Source of the DNA: Metaphire vulgaris
Taxonomy: Eukaryota > Annelida > Clitellata > Crassiclitellata > Megascolecidae
Direction of reading: 5' to 3'
Length of the DNA stretch: 64,000 nucleotides
Assembly (NCBI GenBank): GCA_018105865.1
Contig: CM030862.1
Span: 1,495,101-1,559,100 of the forward strand
In this document: positions 46,151 to 56,090 of the stretch, in pieces
Layout: every line of letters starts with the position of its first letter
Position numbering within the stretch: position 1 is the first letter of the stretch
Program-made: the position numbers and the translations under genes
Notes under the pieces: generated by a model
Seen by the model: the letters and a program-made list of their open reading frames with translations, nothing else
Database searches by the model: none
What the model was told of the DNA's origin: nothing

Positions 46151-46699
46151 CTAATGCTGAGCAATTTTCAGCAAAATAAGCAATTTTTCTAAGCTTCGGC
46201 TGACTGCAATTTCAGCCATGGGAGTCTAGTTCTTAAACCTTTAGGCCCTATACCAGAAAATAACTGAGTGTTCGGTCGGAGTTGTCTAACGTGATCTATT
46301 GGTACTTCGAGCGAAGGAATCATGGATGGCGACTAAGCGAGACGCATGAAGAGATCGCAAAGGTCACCGGTCGGATATCAGGTGGTCCACGATAGACAGC
46401 ATGGCGCTAGTCCTTCCAATCGACCTGTCGCATAGATGCTCTTCACTTTGGATGATTAATCATCGTTCTGATGATTAATCAGATGATTAATCAGATGATT
46501 CTGATGATTAACATCGTTCTGATGTTCACAATGCACTTAGAAAGTGCCGAAGATGTGAAAGGCGGCTATTGGGCATTGTCGCAATAGGCTCGCTTTCTGA
46601 CAAGACGATATGATATCATAGAATTCTATATAATTCGATAACAACTGATTACATCTTATCGTTTGTTTAATGGCTCTCCTCGATAAAAACATATCGCAA
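46151..46699. other. unannotated sequence
   Basis: Imperfect tandem 'gatgattaatca' units at 46,452-46,520. No gene recognised. Confidence 0.45.
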
Positions 46700-46860
46700 C
46701 CGGACAAAATGTCATGGGGACAAAATGTCAGCGGATAAAATGTCACGGGCAAAATGTCACGGTTTAGGGTTAGGTTAGAGTTATGGTTACATTTTGTCCG
46801 CTGACATTTTGTCCCCGTGACATTTTGTCCGTGACATTTTGTTCGCTGACATTTTGCCCT
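46700..46860. repeat. inverted repeat of 'acaaaatgtca' units around a telomere-like core
   Basis: Left arm: four units like GGACAAAATGTCA (to 46,772). Core: 'tttagggttaggttagag'. Right arm: five inverted units TGACATTTTGTCC (46,788-46,856). Each arm is itself a tandem repeat. Confidence 0.9.
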
Positions 46861-46896
46861 AGCAGCAAACATCTCCTTCATCGCCAAACATGATAT

Positions 46897-46990
46897 TGTC
46901 TAGTGTTTTATGCAGGCTGATAGGAGGGGAAATCCCTCCCCCGCCCAAAAATATACCTCAAAAATCCTTCCCAAAATCCCAGCACTGACG
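46897..46990. mobile_element. MITE family C, one-ended remnant
   Basis: TAGTGTTTTATGCAGGC followed by the G/C-rich 'ggaggggaaatccctccc' interior; no right TIR before the family G sequence begins. Confidence 0.55.
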
Positions 46991-47155
46991 CAAATATTTG
47001 CATTGAATTTATAAAATATAATGTTCAGAATTGACAATGTATAAAAGCCATTTTAGCCTGGTTGTACAAGTCACAGTGCAAAATCGAATTTTCTATTGCT
47101 GGAAGCGAATTTGTCGATGACATTGTCTATGGATGTGTCCATATCTTTGTGGATA

Positions 47156-47353
47156 TGTTACAGTCAAAGTGTGAAATAAGGCAATGTTGACATTGCCTGA
47201 AACTTTTAGGAAATGTCGACATAAACCGTTTCACTCGGGCACTGTCGACATTGACTGAAATGTTTAGGCATTGTTTAACAATGCCTGAAATTTGCCCAAT
47301 TTTTATACACACATTTCCTGAAATTTTTATCTGTGATGGAATAGCATAATAAG
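47156..47353 (+). repeat. left 198-bp terminal inverted repeat
   Basis: About 97% identical to the right arm by eye (five or six differences). It contains small palindromes AGGCAATGTTGACATTGCCT and GGCATTGTTTAACAATGCC and a repeated 'catttc..gaaatg' theme: candidate protein-binding sites. Confidence 0.93.
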
Positions 47354-47375
47354 CTTAACTTGGACTTAAGAAGAT

Positions 47376-47510
47376 ATGAGGCTTCGCTGTCAGGGCCATA
47401 TTAAGGCTGAGGGAGCTGTTCGCTGTATCCCTATAGCTGTGAATAACTGCGGGAAGTCTTTTTCAAGGTGTCGCCTGTCACAGTTCAACGTCATTTTCAG
47501 TTCCGGTTGC
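47376..47510 (+). other. short ATG frame upstream of the integrase-like ORF
   Basis: ATG at 47,376 opens 44 codons (MRLRCQGHIKAEG...), ending at a TGA near 47,510, in a different frame from the main ORF, whose own open stretch begins near 47,448. The main ORF has no early ATG, so a spliced or shifted joint with this frame is possible, though no good donor is seen. Confidence 0.3.
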
Positions 47511-48180
47511 TGAAACGTCTGTGACTGCTTCTACATCAGCTGCAACCACTGAAACAGCTTATGCTTATTCACCTGCTGTGGATGATACCACAGCCAGTCA
47601 CAGTACAGCTTCATCGCGAGCTACAACGGTTGAAGAACAGGTGGGAACCAATAGTAACCAGCAAGCATCAGATATCATAGATCACCTGCATGACAGTATA
47701 CAGTCTCATCGCAAGAGGGCTCGAGAAGGTTTAGTGAAGCAAGCTAAACGAATGGTTTTGCGTAGTAGAATAGAATTTGCAGCTGGAAATCCTGGTGACA
47801 ATGTTACCGTCCCTGTTCCATTAGTTGATCGAGGACGTGGCGACCCTCGTAATATCATGGGTGTCATTCTTGATCGTAACTGCAACGACATGTATCGTAT
47901 AGCTGTTAGAGCTGGTGTTCTACAAGGCCGGTATGCACGAAATCAATTTGATTTGTGCACCCAGATACTGCTAAATGAATATGATGTCATTGCACACAGC
48001 GAGATTTCATTGAGGGCTGCTGTTCAGTACGAATCAAAGAGTGGCGGTCAAGGTTTTGCAAAATGCAATTGTAAGGGTTCAAAAAAGTGTGAAACAAATC
48101 GTTGTAGATGTTTCAAAGCTAAACTGAAATGCAATAGTCGTTGCCATTCAAGTTTAAGTTGCTGCAATAAGAACTGTTAA
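47448..48180 (+). CDS. C-terminal integrase-like protein with CXC cysteine domain (KRBA2/Ginger type)
   Basis: Open from about 47,448 to TAA at 48,180; the firmly supported part starts at 47,521. There is no ATG until about 47,753, so the true start is unknown and may be spliced. In order: a Ser/Thr-rich stretch, a basic helix (HRKRAREGLVKQAKRM), a conserved segment (VPVPLVDRGRGDPRNIMGVI ... ARNQFDLC), and a C-terminal Cys cluster (KCNCKG, CETNRCRCFKAKLKCNSRCH, CCNKNC) of the CXC/tesmin type. That order is the tail of KRBA2-like integrases, common in cnidarian and other invertebrate genomes. The DDE core expected upstream is missing. No stop or frameshift breaks it, which is notable for a deletion derivative. 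It might bind DNA, for instance the long TIRs. Confidence 0.75.
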
Positions 48181-48189
48181 ATTTTAGCC

Positions 48190-48440
48190 CGTTTTATATG
48201 ACTGCTTTTCCTTTATTGCATTAGAACCTTATAAAGTTTTAGTTGACTTCATTAATGTTGTAGAACTGTTTTATATGACGGCTTTTTCTTTATTGCATTA
48301 GAACCTTATAAAGTTTTTTGGAATTCATTCCTTTATTGCATTTGAATTTTTCAGTTGTGTATAACTTTTTTCTATTACTGCCTGTTTTTTATTTCATTTG
48401 AACCTATTAAAGTTTTTGGCACTTATTAAGGTTTCAGAAC
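48190..48440 (+). repeat. imperfect ~90-bp tandem repeat 3' of the ORF
   Basis: 'tttatatgac.gctttt.ctttattgcatt' and 'gaaccttataaagtttt' recur two to three times between the stop codon and the right TIR. Confidence 0.75.
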
Positions 48441-48452
48441 TGTTTTATGTTA

Positions 48453-48650
48453 CTTATTATGCTATTCCATCACAGATAAAGATTTCAGGAAATGTGTGTA
48501 TAAAATTTGAGCAAATTTCAGGCATTGTTAAACAATGCCTAAACATTTCAGTCAATGTCGACAGTGCCCGAGTGAAACGGCTTATGTCGACATTTCCTAA
48601 AAGTTTCAGGCAATGTCAACATTGCCTGATTTCACACTTTGACTGTAACA
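48453..48650 (-). repeat. right 198-bp terminal inverted repeat
   Basis: Inverse of 47,156-47,353, same length, without length differences except for compensating single bases. Confidence 0.93.
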
Positions 48651-48952
48651 GATATACATCAAGGCTAATCCGTTTAGGCGATCATCTTCCATTGAAGACG
48701 CATTTTTGGTGGACCGGTGGCGGGGGTTGCATCCCCAGTCATCCCCAACGTGGAACCGCCCCTGGTGAAGGGAAAAGACATTGCTCACTGGTTTCCGTCT
48801 ACATAAGAAACAACTAACATTCACCATCTGCCATTACCACACTGAAAGACATCGTATATCTTAAAAGACACCGTGCGATTGCGTTGATGCCTCGTCGAAC
48901 GCCAAATCTATTTCAAATGTAGATTAAGCGCCTGGGAAAAAGCCGCTACGGT

Positions 48953-49204
48953 CAGTGGCGGTTCCAGGAGTTCTTGGTGGAGGGGGATGAAATTAATTCA
49001 TAGGCAGTTGGTGGAGGAGTGAAAACAGAAGGAAAAAATCAACAAACTTTGTCGAAAAATGGCTGACAAAAGGAATTTGGCCCTAATTTTACTATACTTT
49101 TATTTACCGAAAAAATAGGTTGACAAGCAAAAAAAGGTCATCCGCAGTTTTTCCCCGTAGTTTTACTAGACTTTTGCGCTCAAAAATTGGTTTAACCGCC
49201 ACTG
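48953..49204. mobile_element. MITE family G, copy 4
   Basis: CAGTGGCGGTTCCAGG at the left, GGTTTAACCGCCACTG at the right. Shared motif at 49,121-49,139. It lies about 100 bp before the TRIM start codon. Confidence 0.85.
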
Positions 49205-49307
49205 GTTACGCGGTGTACCACGGTATCTGCTTTCGAAAGCGCTATATAGAGTTACGAGATATTACTTACTTACTTACTCTCTTTTCTGGTTAACTATACA
49301 GGTTGCC

Positions 49308-49816
49308 ATGGATAAGAGAGGATCAACGAGTTACGTCATCCAGAAACTCGGCGACCTGGTCGAGTGCTCGATCTGCATCGGAATGCTGACGAAGCCGAAG
49401 ACCCTCCAGCCGTGCATGCACAGCTTCTGTCTGGCGTGTCTCGAGACGTACGCCAAGGGCAGACAGCCGGGCGATACGGTGTCCTGCCCCGTCTGCCGGG
49501 TCTCGACCACCGTCCCGCCCGGCGGATTCCGGTCGCTGCCCGGGAACCATCTGATGGAGAACGTACTCGAGCTGCACCGCATCAGCCAGCCGGAGAGGCG
49601 GCAGACGCCGTGCGACAACTGCACCAAAGGGTCGCTGTCGGGGTCGTCTGCGATGGGCGAGGGCGGCGGTGCCAACGGCGGAGGATATCGGGTCGACATG
49701 TATTGCGTCGACTGTCGCCTGAAGCTGTGCACCAGGTGTGTCGAGGCGCACAAGAGGCTGAAGATCATGTCCAATCACAAGGTGGTCAATCTCGAAACGG
49801 AAATGTCGAACTATCG
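49308..49816 (+). CDS. TRIM-NHL-like E3 ubiquitin ligase, exon 1 (RING and B-box 1)
   Basis: First coding exon of a predicted 660-residue protein (509+674+800 nt = 661 codons with stop). The RING is C3HC4: C20, C23, C36, H38, C41, C44, C60, C63; it would recruit E2-ubiquitin. B-box 1: C102, C105, C133, C136, C141, C144, H148, H157, with an unusual Gly-rich insert between the first pairs (~116-126). The ATG sits in a strong context (gttgccATGG). Just before it, 'ctctcttttctg...ctatacag' looks like a splice acceptor, so a 5' UTR exon may lie upstream. The donor is TCG|GTAGGT at 49,816 (phase 2); reading on meets TAG at once. High GC in codon third positions contrasts with the AT-rich surroundings. 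The domain set matches TRIM2/3/32/56/71-like proteins; I cannot choose an orthologue. Confidence 0.88.
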
Positions 49817-49852
49817 GTAGGTATACTAAAGCTAGACAGCGACGTACCTATA

Positions 49853-50128
49853 GGGACCATCCACAAATGACTGAACGTACTTGGGGAGGGGGGTTTCAAA
49901 CATTTGTGACGATGTGTGACGAGGGTTGATTTCTAGAGATGTGACGTCACATAATGCAAGTTTTAGGTGGCGACCTTTTATTTGCTTGTTGAGATTTTTT
50001 GAAAAGACGAGAAGAGGAGGTTAACGCTTTGTGACGTCATATTTGAGGTGTCTAACTTTTTGTGACGACGTGTGACGAAGGGGTTCAAAAAATGACAAAA
50101 TTGTGTTACGTCATTTATGGATGGTCCC
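49853..50128. mobile_element. MITE family E, copy 3
   Basis: GGGACCATCCACAAATG at the left, CATTTATGGATGGTCCC at the right; TA on both sides. Begins only 36 bp after the exon 1 donor. A variant of the shared motif lies at 49,972-49,990. Confidence 0.85.
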
Positions 50129-50519
50129 TAGGGTAGCTAGACAGATGCCGTGGGTGCCACTTGAAGGGGCTACCTAAAATCTCTGTAATCTTGCTCTACT
50201 CATAAAGAGCAGAAACTGAGAAAACTGACTCTGATCACGTGATCATAGACAAGTTTGCATCAGTAAAAGCAAGAAAAGTCGTAGTTTTAATCTTGTGTCA
50301 ATAAAATGGCATGATTTGATAATTAAAGATTTGTTGACCTGTTAATTTAATTTTACGACCCACACTCTTGGATGCAAGATACCCTTGGTACGCCATGTCG
50401 GTAGGACTCAAACCTCGTCATTTTTGTACAATCTGAGGGCTCTGAGTTCGAATCTTATCCTAATCACTGGATCACTTGCGGAAAAATTACATGTGAAGAG
50501 AATACCGTGTTCATGCATG

Positions 50520-50674
50520 GAATCCATTCTTGAGAAAAAAATATAGAGCTTTAAGAAAAGTGCAAAGACGAGCAACAATGGATGCCATAATTTAAGCTAC
50601 GAAAAAAGACTTTAAGATTGTGGGTTGATTGACAACATCAGAAAGAAGAAAAGAGAGAGAATTTGATTGAGACT
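50520..50674 (+). mobile_element. LINE relic K1, 5' part
   Basis: 'agtgcaaagacgagcaacaatgg' (VQRRAT) to 'atttgattgagactt' (DLIETY) aligns with 59,455-59,600. Stops and shifts present. Continues at 53,862 after the hAT insertion. Confidence 0.75.
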
Positions 50675-50682
50675 TATACAAA

Positions 50683-53600
50683 CAGTGGCGTCGCGTATTG
50701 GAAGCCAGGGGATGCCCGTGCACAGGGGCGTCTACACCATATAAGCCTTGGAGCAAATGCTCCAACGAAAAAAAAAGGGGAAGGAATTTTTGATTTATGG
50801 GGGGGAAAGGGAAATTTTTTGAAAGAACTTTCGAGGGAAAATTACGCCGTTGTGGTTCATAATCTGCCGATTACAAATTATCATCTCTATGACGTTGAAG
50901 TTGATGTATGATAAGATATGACGTCGTCATAGACTCATAGTCATCATATGACGTCATCGTCATTTACAGTAAACAGCGTGTGTAGCATACAGTAGCAATG
51001 CCAATTTTACAATAATACAGAAATAGCACGAGTGACTTTGATCATGAAGCAGAGCCGTTTAGATGACAAATTTGCGCATCTAACTCACTTGCTTGTCGAC
51101 AGAAACAGACGTGTTGTGTATGTGTCTATCAAATGTTTGAAGTATCTGGCTTCTGAAATGAGCGCCATTCGTGGTCACGAGTCACACGATGGTAAGTTTC
51201 TGCACCTGTTTCGCGAATTTGCAGAGTTTGATGCGTCTGCCGCAGCATACCTAGAGACCCTATCTGGTTTACAGTCACGCGAATACTCAAGAAGCCAGAG
51301 ATTAACTTGCTGAGTCCTCTGAATATTCGACGTTTACTGATTACAATGAGAGACATGGTAGTAAACAGAATTGTTGCCAATGTGAGGAAAAGTGGTCTGT
51401 GTTCTCTCATTAGTGACGGTACGCAGGATGAATCAAAGCTAGAAGCACAATGCATTATACTGCGATACCTTGAAGATACACCTGCAGGAGTGATGCCAGT
51501 AGAAAGACTGATAGACATATTCACAACAGGGGATACGTCGGGTCAAGTGCTGTCTGAAAGAATTCTCTGTATCCTGCAAGAAAAGCATGTGTCGCTACAA
51601 TGGTTAATAGGCCAAAGCTATGATGGAGCGGGGAATGTCAGAGGTAAATATACTGGACTGAAAACTTTAGTTCTTGAAAAAGCACCAAAAAGCCATGTAT
51701 GTATGGTGTAGCGCACATCGGCTTAACTTGGTTGTAGAAGCTGTTTTGAAATGTTGTCCTGATATATGTAATGCCTTGGGCGTATTGCAAGAGTTGTACG
51801 TATTTTTCACAGGCCACAAAAGACATTCTGTGCTCGTTGAGATGCAGTCGATTGCAAGTCATGCTCACACACTTAAACGTGTTTCAGACACAACAAGATC
51901 ATGGAGATCAGCTGAAGATGGAGTGAACACTTTAATTGACTGCTTTGCTTTTATTATTGGGGCACTTGAAAAGTTGGCATCCACAAGCCAAGATACAGCA
52001 ACAACAACTACTTCCACTGGCTTGCTATGCAAATTGCAGGATGCCCGATGCATTATGTCAGTTATGTTTCTGCAGCATGTTTTTCGTGTAACTGGGCCTG
52101 TGTCTAGACTGCTGCAAGGGACTGCTGCAGATTTGTCAATCGTCGTGACTCTGATAGGTGACTGTATTCAGACTCTGACAACTCTTCGACGCGATGTTGA
52201 TCAATTCTACTTAACCATTAAACAGGAAGTGACAGACTTTTGCAATGAACATCAAATTTACCCACAGCTGCGAAGCGAGACGAATTAGAAAAAGAAACGA
52301 ATGGCTGGTGAACAGGCTGATGATGAAAGCATAGCTGACCGAGAACAAGCTTATAAAACTGAAGTCATCATTCGCAGTCTCGATGTTATCTTACAGCAAC
52401 TGAATGATCGTTTCAGCAGCGAGAATGTTGACTTTCTTCGAGAAATGAAGTTTTTTACACCAGCAAATCTGTTGTCATCGCCCGAGGTTACCGCAACTGA
52501 CATTCAGCATCTATGCAAGTTCTATCATGTGGATTCCAGTGCAGTAGCAGCCGAATTAAATGCCTTTGCACCTGTTTACAAGTCGTTGTCACATCTCATT
52601 GATGTATCTGATGTTTCCACGGCATGTGACAGGAATGTTAAAGCAGCAGATGGTTTAGCGACAGCGCCAGCGCCAGAGGTGAGTGTTGGCGAATCTGAAA
52701 CGAGAATGACGGAGCACTGCACCAAACGATGGGAAGACCACACATTCTTGAAACCTTTAAGAGCGTTGCTGGAGTTATCATCGTTCACAGAACTGCAATA
52801 CTTGGTGAAGATTCTGGCCATAGTTGCTGTTACAAGCTGCAGTGCAGAACGCATCATGAGCAGAGTAAAGATCATTAAAAATCGACTGCGCAGCACAATG
52901 TCTGATGATTGGTTCTCAGCGTTGACAATCCTTGCCAGTGAACGTGATATTGTTGACAGCCTGTCGGTTCAAGACATTATTGATAACTTTGCGTTATGCT
53001 CAAACAAGCTTCGCACCGCTCTTAGTCGTTGAACATTGCAGTGACTCCAAATAGCCTACTTGTGGTGCGTAGTGGACAGAGACAGCTCAGACAGAAGTAG
53101 CCTAAATAGCATTAGGCCATTAGCATGTATTGTACTTTTTCTCTGTTTGTTGGCGAAAATCTCACATAATTGCAAGTTGTAATATGTTTCGTCAACACTT
53201 TTTTTCCACCATCATCCCATCATCATGGACTGATATTAAGAAAATAAGCAAAAAAATTACATGGTCTAAGATAAAAATCATGATGTATCAGGTGCTCAAT
53301 TGTGAATTGTGTGCCAAAAACTCCACTAAAACTCACCTACGAGCATCTGCAACTTCAAAAATTTTTCCGGGGTTATACCATCGGACCCCGTGGCGGGAGG
53401 GCCTTAAGCCGCCCTCCGCAATCACCCCTGAGCGCCTTCGGCGCCTGCGGGGGCGCTTCGCGCCCCCCACCTCCGCGGTCCCAGAACGCCTATGTCAGGT
53501 TTGGGGGGGAACTTGCTCCAATGAAAAAAGGGGGGATAGACGCCCCTGCCCGTGCATCCCCAAAAAAAATGTGTCTACAAAAATTCAAAAATTTCGTTTA

Positions 53601-53853
53601 TTATTGTTGCGTTTACGTTAAGTTTTACCACACACTGCTGATATAAATGTGAGTCTTAACTTGACCGTATTATGACTGTTGTCATTGTTAATTTGTTGCT
53701 GAATATGTTTAGGACAAATTTCAAATGAATTGGACCATTGATTAGGGTTATTGAAAAACTTAGTAGTTTAAAAACTACAAATGATTAAACTCAATTACCC
53801 ACCGGCGTCAGGAGTGGGCATCCCCCTAACAAAATTGTTGTGCGACGCCAGTG
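50683..53853 (+). mobile_element. complete hAT transposon, 3,171 bp
   Basis: CAGTGGCGTCGC at the left and GCGACGCCAGTG at the right (one mismatch), with perfect 8-bp duplications TATACAAA at 50,675-50,682 and 53,854-53,861. It splits LINE relic K1; the equivalent unsplit stretch is visible in K2 at 59,577-59,606. The outer parts (50,684-51,031 and 53,040-53,850) hold no further gene; 53,340-53,480 is GC-rich. Confidence 0.95.
51032..53032 (+). pseudogene. hAT transposase (ZMYM1-like type), inactivated
   Basis: Four open blocks in series: 51,032-51,313, 51,307-51,711, 51,674-52,288 and 52,301-53,032. Breaks: a frameshift near 51,280-51,310, another near 51,690, and a TAG at 52,286-52,288 after which the same frame goes on. 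The joined reading follows the DUF4371/RNase H-like core: LISDGTQDESKLEAQ with the first acidic position, WLIGQSYDGAGNVRG, YVWCSAHRLNLVV, then the C-terminal dimerisation block (ILAIVAVTSCSAERIMSRVKIIKNRLRSTM). The N-terminal zinc-finger part usual in this group is not seen. It cannot make a working enzyme as it stands. Same orientation as the host gene. Confidence 0.9.
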
Positions 53854-53861
53854 TATACAAA

Positions 53862-54018
53862 ATAATGACTGGAAAAGTGGATGTGCCATATGATCGATTC
53901 TTTACATTGGCACACTATAGCAGCACAAGAGGTCACACAAGCAAATTGTTTAAGCAGAGGGTGGGTCCAAGACAGATAATTTTTTTAGTGCAAGGGTTGT
54001 GGACAGATGGAACAGTTC
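53862..54018 (+). mobile_element. LINE relic K1, 3' part
   Basis: Reads YDRFFTLAHYSSTRGHTSKLFKQRV, then a shifted 'vVDRWNS'-type end, the usual C-terminus of CR1/jockey-like reverse transcriptases. The homology runs to within a few bases of the exon 2 acceptor. Confidence 0.8.
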
Positions 54019-54020
54019 AG

Positions 54021-54694
54021 AAACAGCCCTTTTGGCAAATATTACAGCTCCGATGAGACGGGGAGGAGGCAGTTCGTCGGTTGCAGTCAGCATCCGAACA
54101 AGGCAGCGTCGCAGTTCTGTCAGACGTGTTCGCGATGGACGTGCCAGATCTGCCTCGGTGGAAGTCAGCACAAGAGCCACGACATGGAGGACATCTTTCA
54201 CCGGATGAAGAGACTGCGCAAAGAGATCCGCATGGACATCAGCGCCACCAGGAAGCTCCTCACAGAGGTCCAGCGACGCATGGAAAGCCACTTCCACGAG
54301 AGGAACAGCTTCGTCGGCGACGTGCGCCAGATCGAGGAGCGGATCAACTGCCGGGCGGAAGAGGTGATCTCGTCCGTCAGAATCCAGAAGGAAAGGCTTC
54401 TCCAGCAGCTGGAAGCGTCGAAGCTGGAGCGTCTGCGGGAGCTGGACGGTCAGCACCAGGAGATGGAACTGACCGCCTGCATGCTCGACACCTTTCGTAC
54501 GTTCAGCGCCGAGGTGACCAAGAGAGGCGACGCCGACATCTTCTACCTGGCGGACGAAATACGAAGCCAGGTGCACGAACTGCTGCACGCGAAGCAGAGA
54601 CAGCTGGAGCAGGTGGAGGTGCGATTCAACCACTCCGCTAACAACGCCGGCGGAATCAGCCTAGGAGATTTGGCGATCGTTCAGAAAAAGAAAG
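54021..54694 (+). CDS. TRIM-NHL-like E3 ubiquitin ligase, exon 2 (B-box 2 and coiled coil)
   Basis: Completes codon 170 (CG|A, Arg) and runs to residue 394. B-box 2 is textbook: C191, H194, C203, C206, C211, C214, H220, H223. Residues ~226-390 form a long, charged, Leu-rich coiled coil (MKRLRKEIRMDISATRKLL..., KERLLQQLEASKLERLREL) for dimerisation. The frame stays open beyond the exon into an AATC tail, which is not protein. No GT donor near the end keeps phase with the exon 3 acceptor at 56,709; AAAG|GCAAGA at 54,694 does (phase 1), giving ...VQKKK-E-AFDDYL.... In-phase GT alternatives at 54,612 and 54,618 would need the acceptor at 56,710. Confidence 0.85.
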
Positions 54695-54715
54695 GCAAGA
54701 AATTATTCAAGTCAC

Positions 54716-54850
54716 ATCAATCAATCAATCAATCGATCAATCAATCGATCAATCGATCAAACGATCAATCAATCAATCAATCAATTAATCAATCAATCAT
54801 TTTAACCAATCATTCGACTTCTATGGCGCCACTATCATAATGCCTAGGCC
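54716..54850 (-). repeat. retroelement 3' end with (AATC)n tail
   Basis: AATC repeats (54,716-54,800), then the inverse of 'gatagtggcgccatagaag'. Same family as 11,593-11,712. Confidence 0.65.
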
Positions 54851-55052
54851 ATGCCAATTTGCCCAAATAACAACTTAGCATTAGCTAAGTGATTTCTTTA
54901 TATTTATTCAAAACTAATTTCTTGCTTACATAAGTGCAGGGTGACGCAAAAAAACCGGACTATATTAAATGCAAACCTAAATGCGACTAGTCCGGGTTTT
55001 TTGCGCCACCCTGTATGTAGACGGTTGGCAAGGACAATGTTTTTAACCTGAT

Positions 55053-55660
55053 TATTATTATTATTATTATTATTCGACGATTTGTGAAGCGCCGTAACAT
55101 GGCCATCGGCCAAAACCAAAAGCGCTGTACAGTCAAACAGTCAACTATACGATATGGTAAACAAATACGTTTTCAGCTCTTTAGCAAACGTTTCAGGTGA
55201 AGTAATCCCGACCAGCGCATCAGGGAGCGCGTTCCACAGACGTGGGTTGCCGCGAGTCATAGAACGCTCGCCAAACTTCGGAGTCCTGGCCGGAGGAGGA
55301 ACGTACAGCCGGTGGCGGTTGCTGGATCTCAGCTGGAGACGGCACCCCGTCGTCGTTTGTCGTCGTACTAGGCATGCCAAGTAATCGGGACAGGCTGGGT
55401 CCCGAAGAGCACGAAAAGTTAACCAACACCGCTTGTATACTATACGCTCCGGGACCCGAAGCCAATGGAGCTTGTCCTTTAGCGCAGGTGTCACATGATC
55501 GTGCCACCTCAAGCCGAAAATAATCCGGGCCGAGGCGTTGATGACTGCCTGAAGCCTACTGAGCTGGTTCCCAGGTAGTCCGAGAAGAAGACTGTTGCTG
55601 TAGTCCAGTCTTGAGAGTACCAGAGCACGGACAAGCTGAATGGCGGCCGGTATTGATGTA
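55053..55660 (-). mobile_element. CR1/L2-group LINE, copy 2, 5'-truncated
   Basis: Antisense to the TRIM gene. ATT tail at 55,053-55,072, then ~590 bp the same as copy 1 except for one base present here and lacking there (gagag against gaag, ~55,615). It ends 5' at 'ccggtattgatgtaac'. Coding content: 55,141-55,668, the last ~165 residues of the reverse transcriptase (ALVLSRLDYSNSLLLGLPG to the stop), in the correct frame. Confidence 0.95.
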
Positions 55661-55911
55661 ACCTTCACTGTCCCATCTTATCTAAATCGGCCTGACAGTG
55701 AGCAGGAGGAAATGAAGGAGGAGAGGGAAAGAAGAAGAAGAAGGAGGAGGAGGAGGAGGAGAAGGAGGACTTGCAATTTTGATTAAATGAAACATATGTA
55801 GATTATTACCAATGCAATTGACAGCCGCGACAGCCAATTAAATACTGGATAAAGATTTAGATACGAGACTTAGAACACAAGACTTAATACGCCAGTATGT
55901 TTGTCAGTGGC

Positions 55912-56089
55912 CAGTGTTTATTCTAGGCCTTCTTAGAGGGGAATACCCCCAAGTTTGAAAAATTCTCCCAAAATTTTTTTAGATGTTGGCTGGGAATGGA
56001 AATTTCCCCAAAACGTGTGAAAACTCAAACCTTGTCCCCCCAAACATTTCAAAATCACCCCAATGTCAAGGGGCTAGAATAAACACTGG
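55912..56089. mobile_element. hAT-type MITE family C, copy 5
   Basis: CAGTGTTTATTCTAGGCC at the left, GGCTAGAATAAACACTGG at the right, with perfect duplications tcagtggc. The target is itself the first bases of a family A element. Confidence 0.92.
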
Positions 56090-56090
56090 T

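Larger units (their letters stand above)
47156..48650 (+). mobile_element. Ginger-like DNA transposon, non-autonomous, 1,495 bp
   Basis: Ends TGTTACAGTCAAAG and its inverse, with 4-bp duplications GATA at 47,152-47,155 and 48,651-48,654. The paralogous unoccupied site at 1034-1037 has a single copy, which fixes the boundaries. TIRs are 198 bp each. The only long frame encodes the C-terminal part of a KRBA2-like integrase protein; the integrase core is absent. TG ends, 4-5-bp duplications and such a protein fit the Ginger superfamily as I remember it. Confidence 0.85.
47008..48764 (-). mobile_element. MITE family G, copy 3, interrupted
   Basis: 47,008-47,155 and 48,651-48,764 together align in reverse with the uninterrupted copy at 927-1190; the outer end is GGAACCGCCCCTG. 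The break is the Ginger-like insertion. Confidence 0.85.
49817..54020 (+). other. intron 1 of the TRIM gene (4.2 kb)
   Basis: GT at 49,817; AG at 54,019-54,020 (or 54,025-54,026, also in phase). It holds a family E MITE, a LINE relic and a complete hAT inside that relic. The stretch 50,129-50,519 has nothing else I recognise. Confidence 0.75.

Noticed and set aside
47521..48180. A host tesmin/TSO1-type gene
   Set aside because: The CXC cluster fits, but the sequence before it is KRBA2-like and the whole frame sits between transposon arms with a target duplication.
49323..49870. Frames of 147-168 codons overlapping TRIM exon 1 on both strands
   Set aside because: High-GC shadows of the RING exon; the RING frame has all zinc ligands.
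53950..54641. 227-codon minus-strand and 186-codon plus-strand frames over TRIM exon 2
   Set aside because: Shadows of the B-box/coiled-coil frame; no family resemblance.
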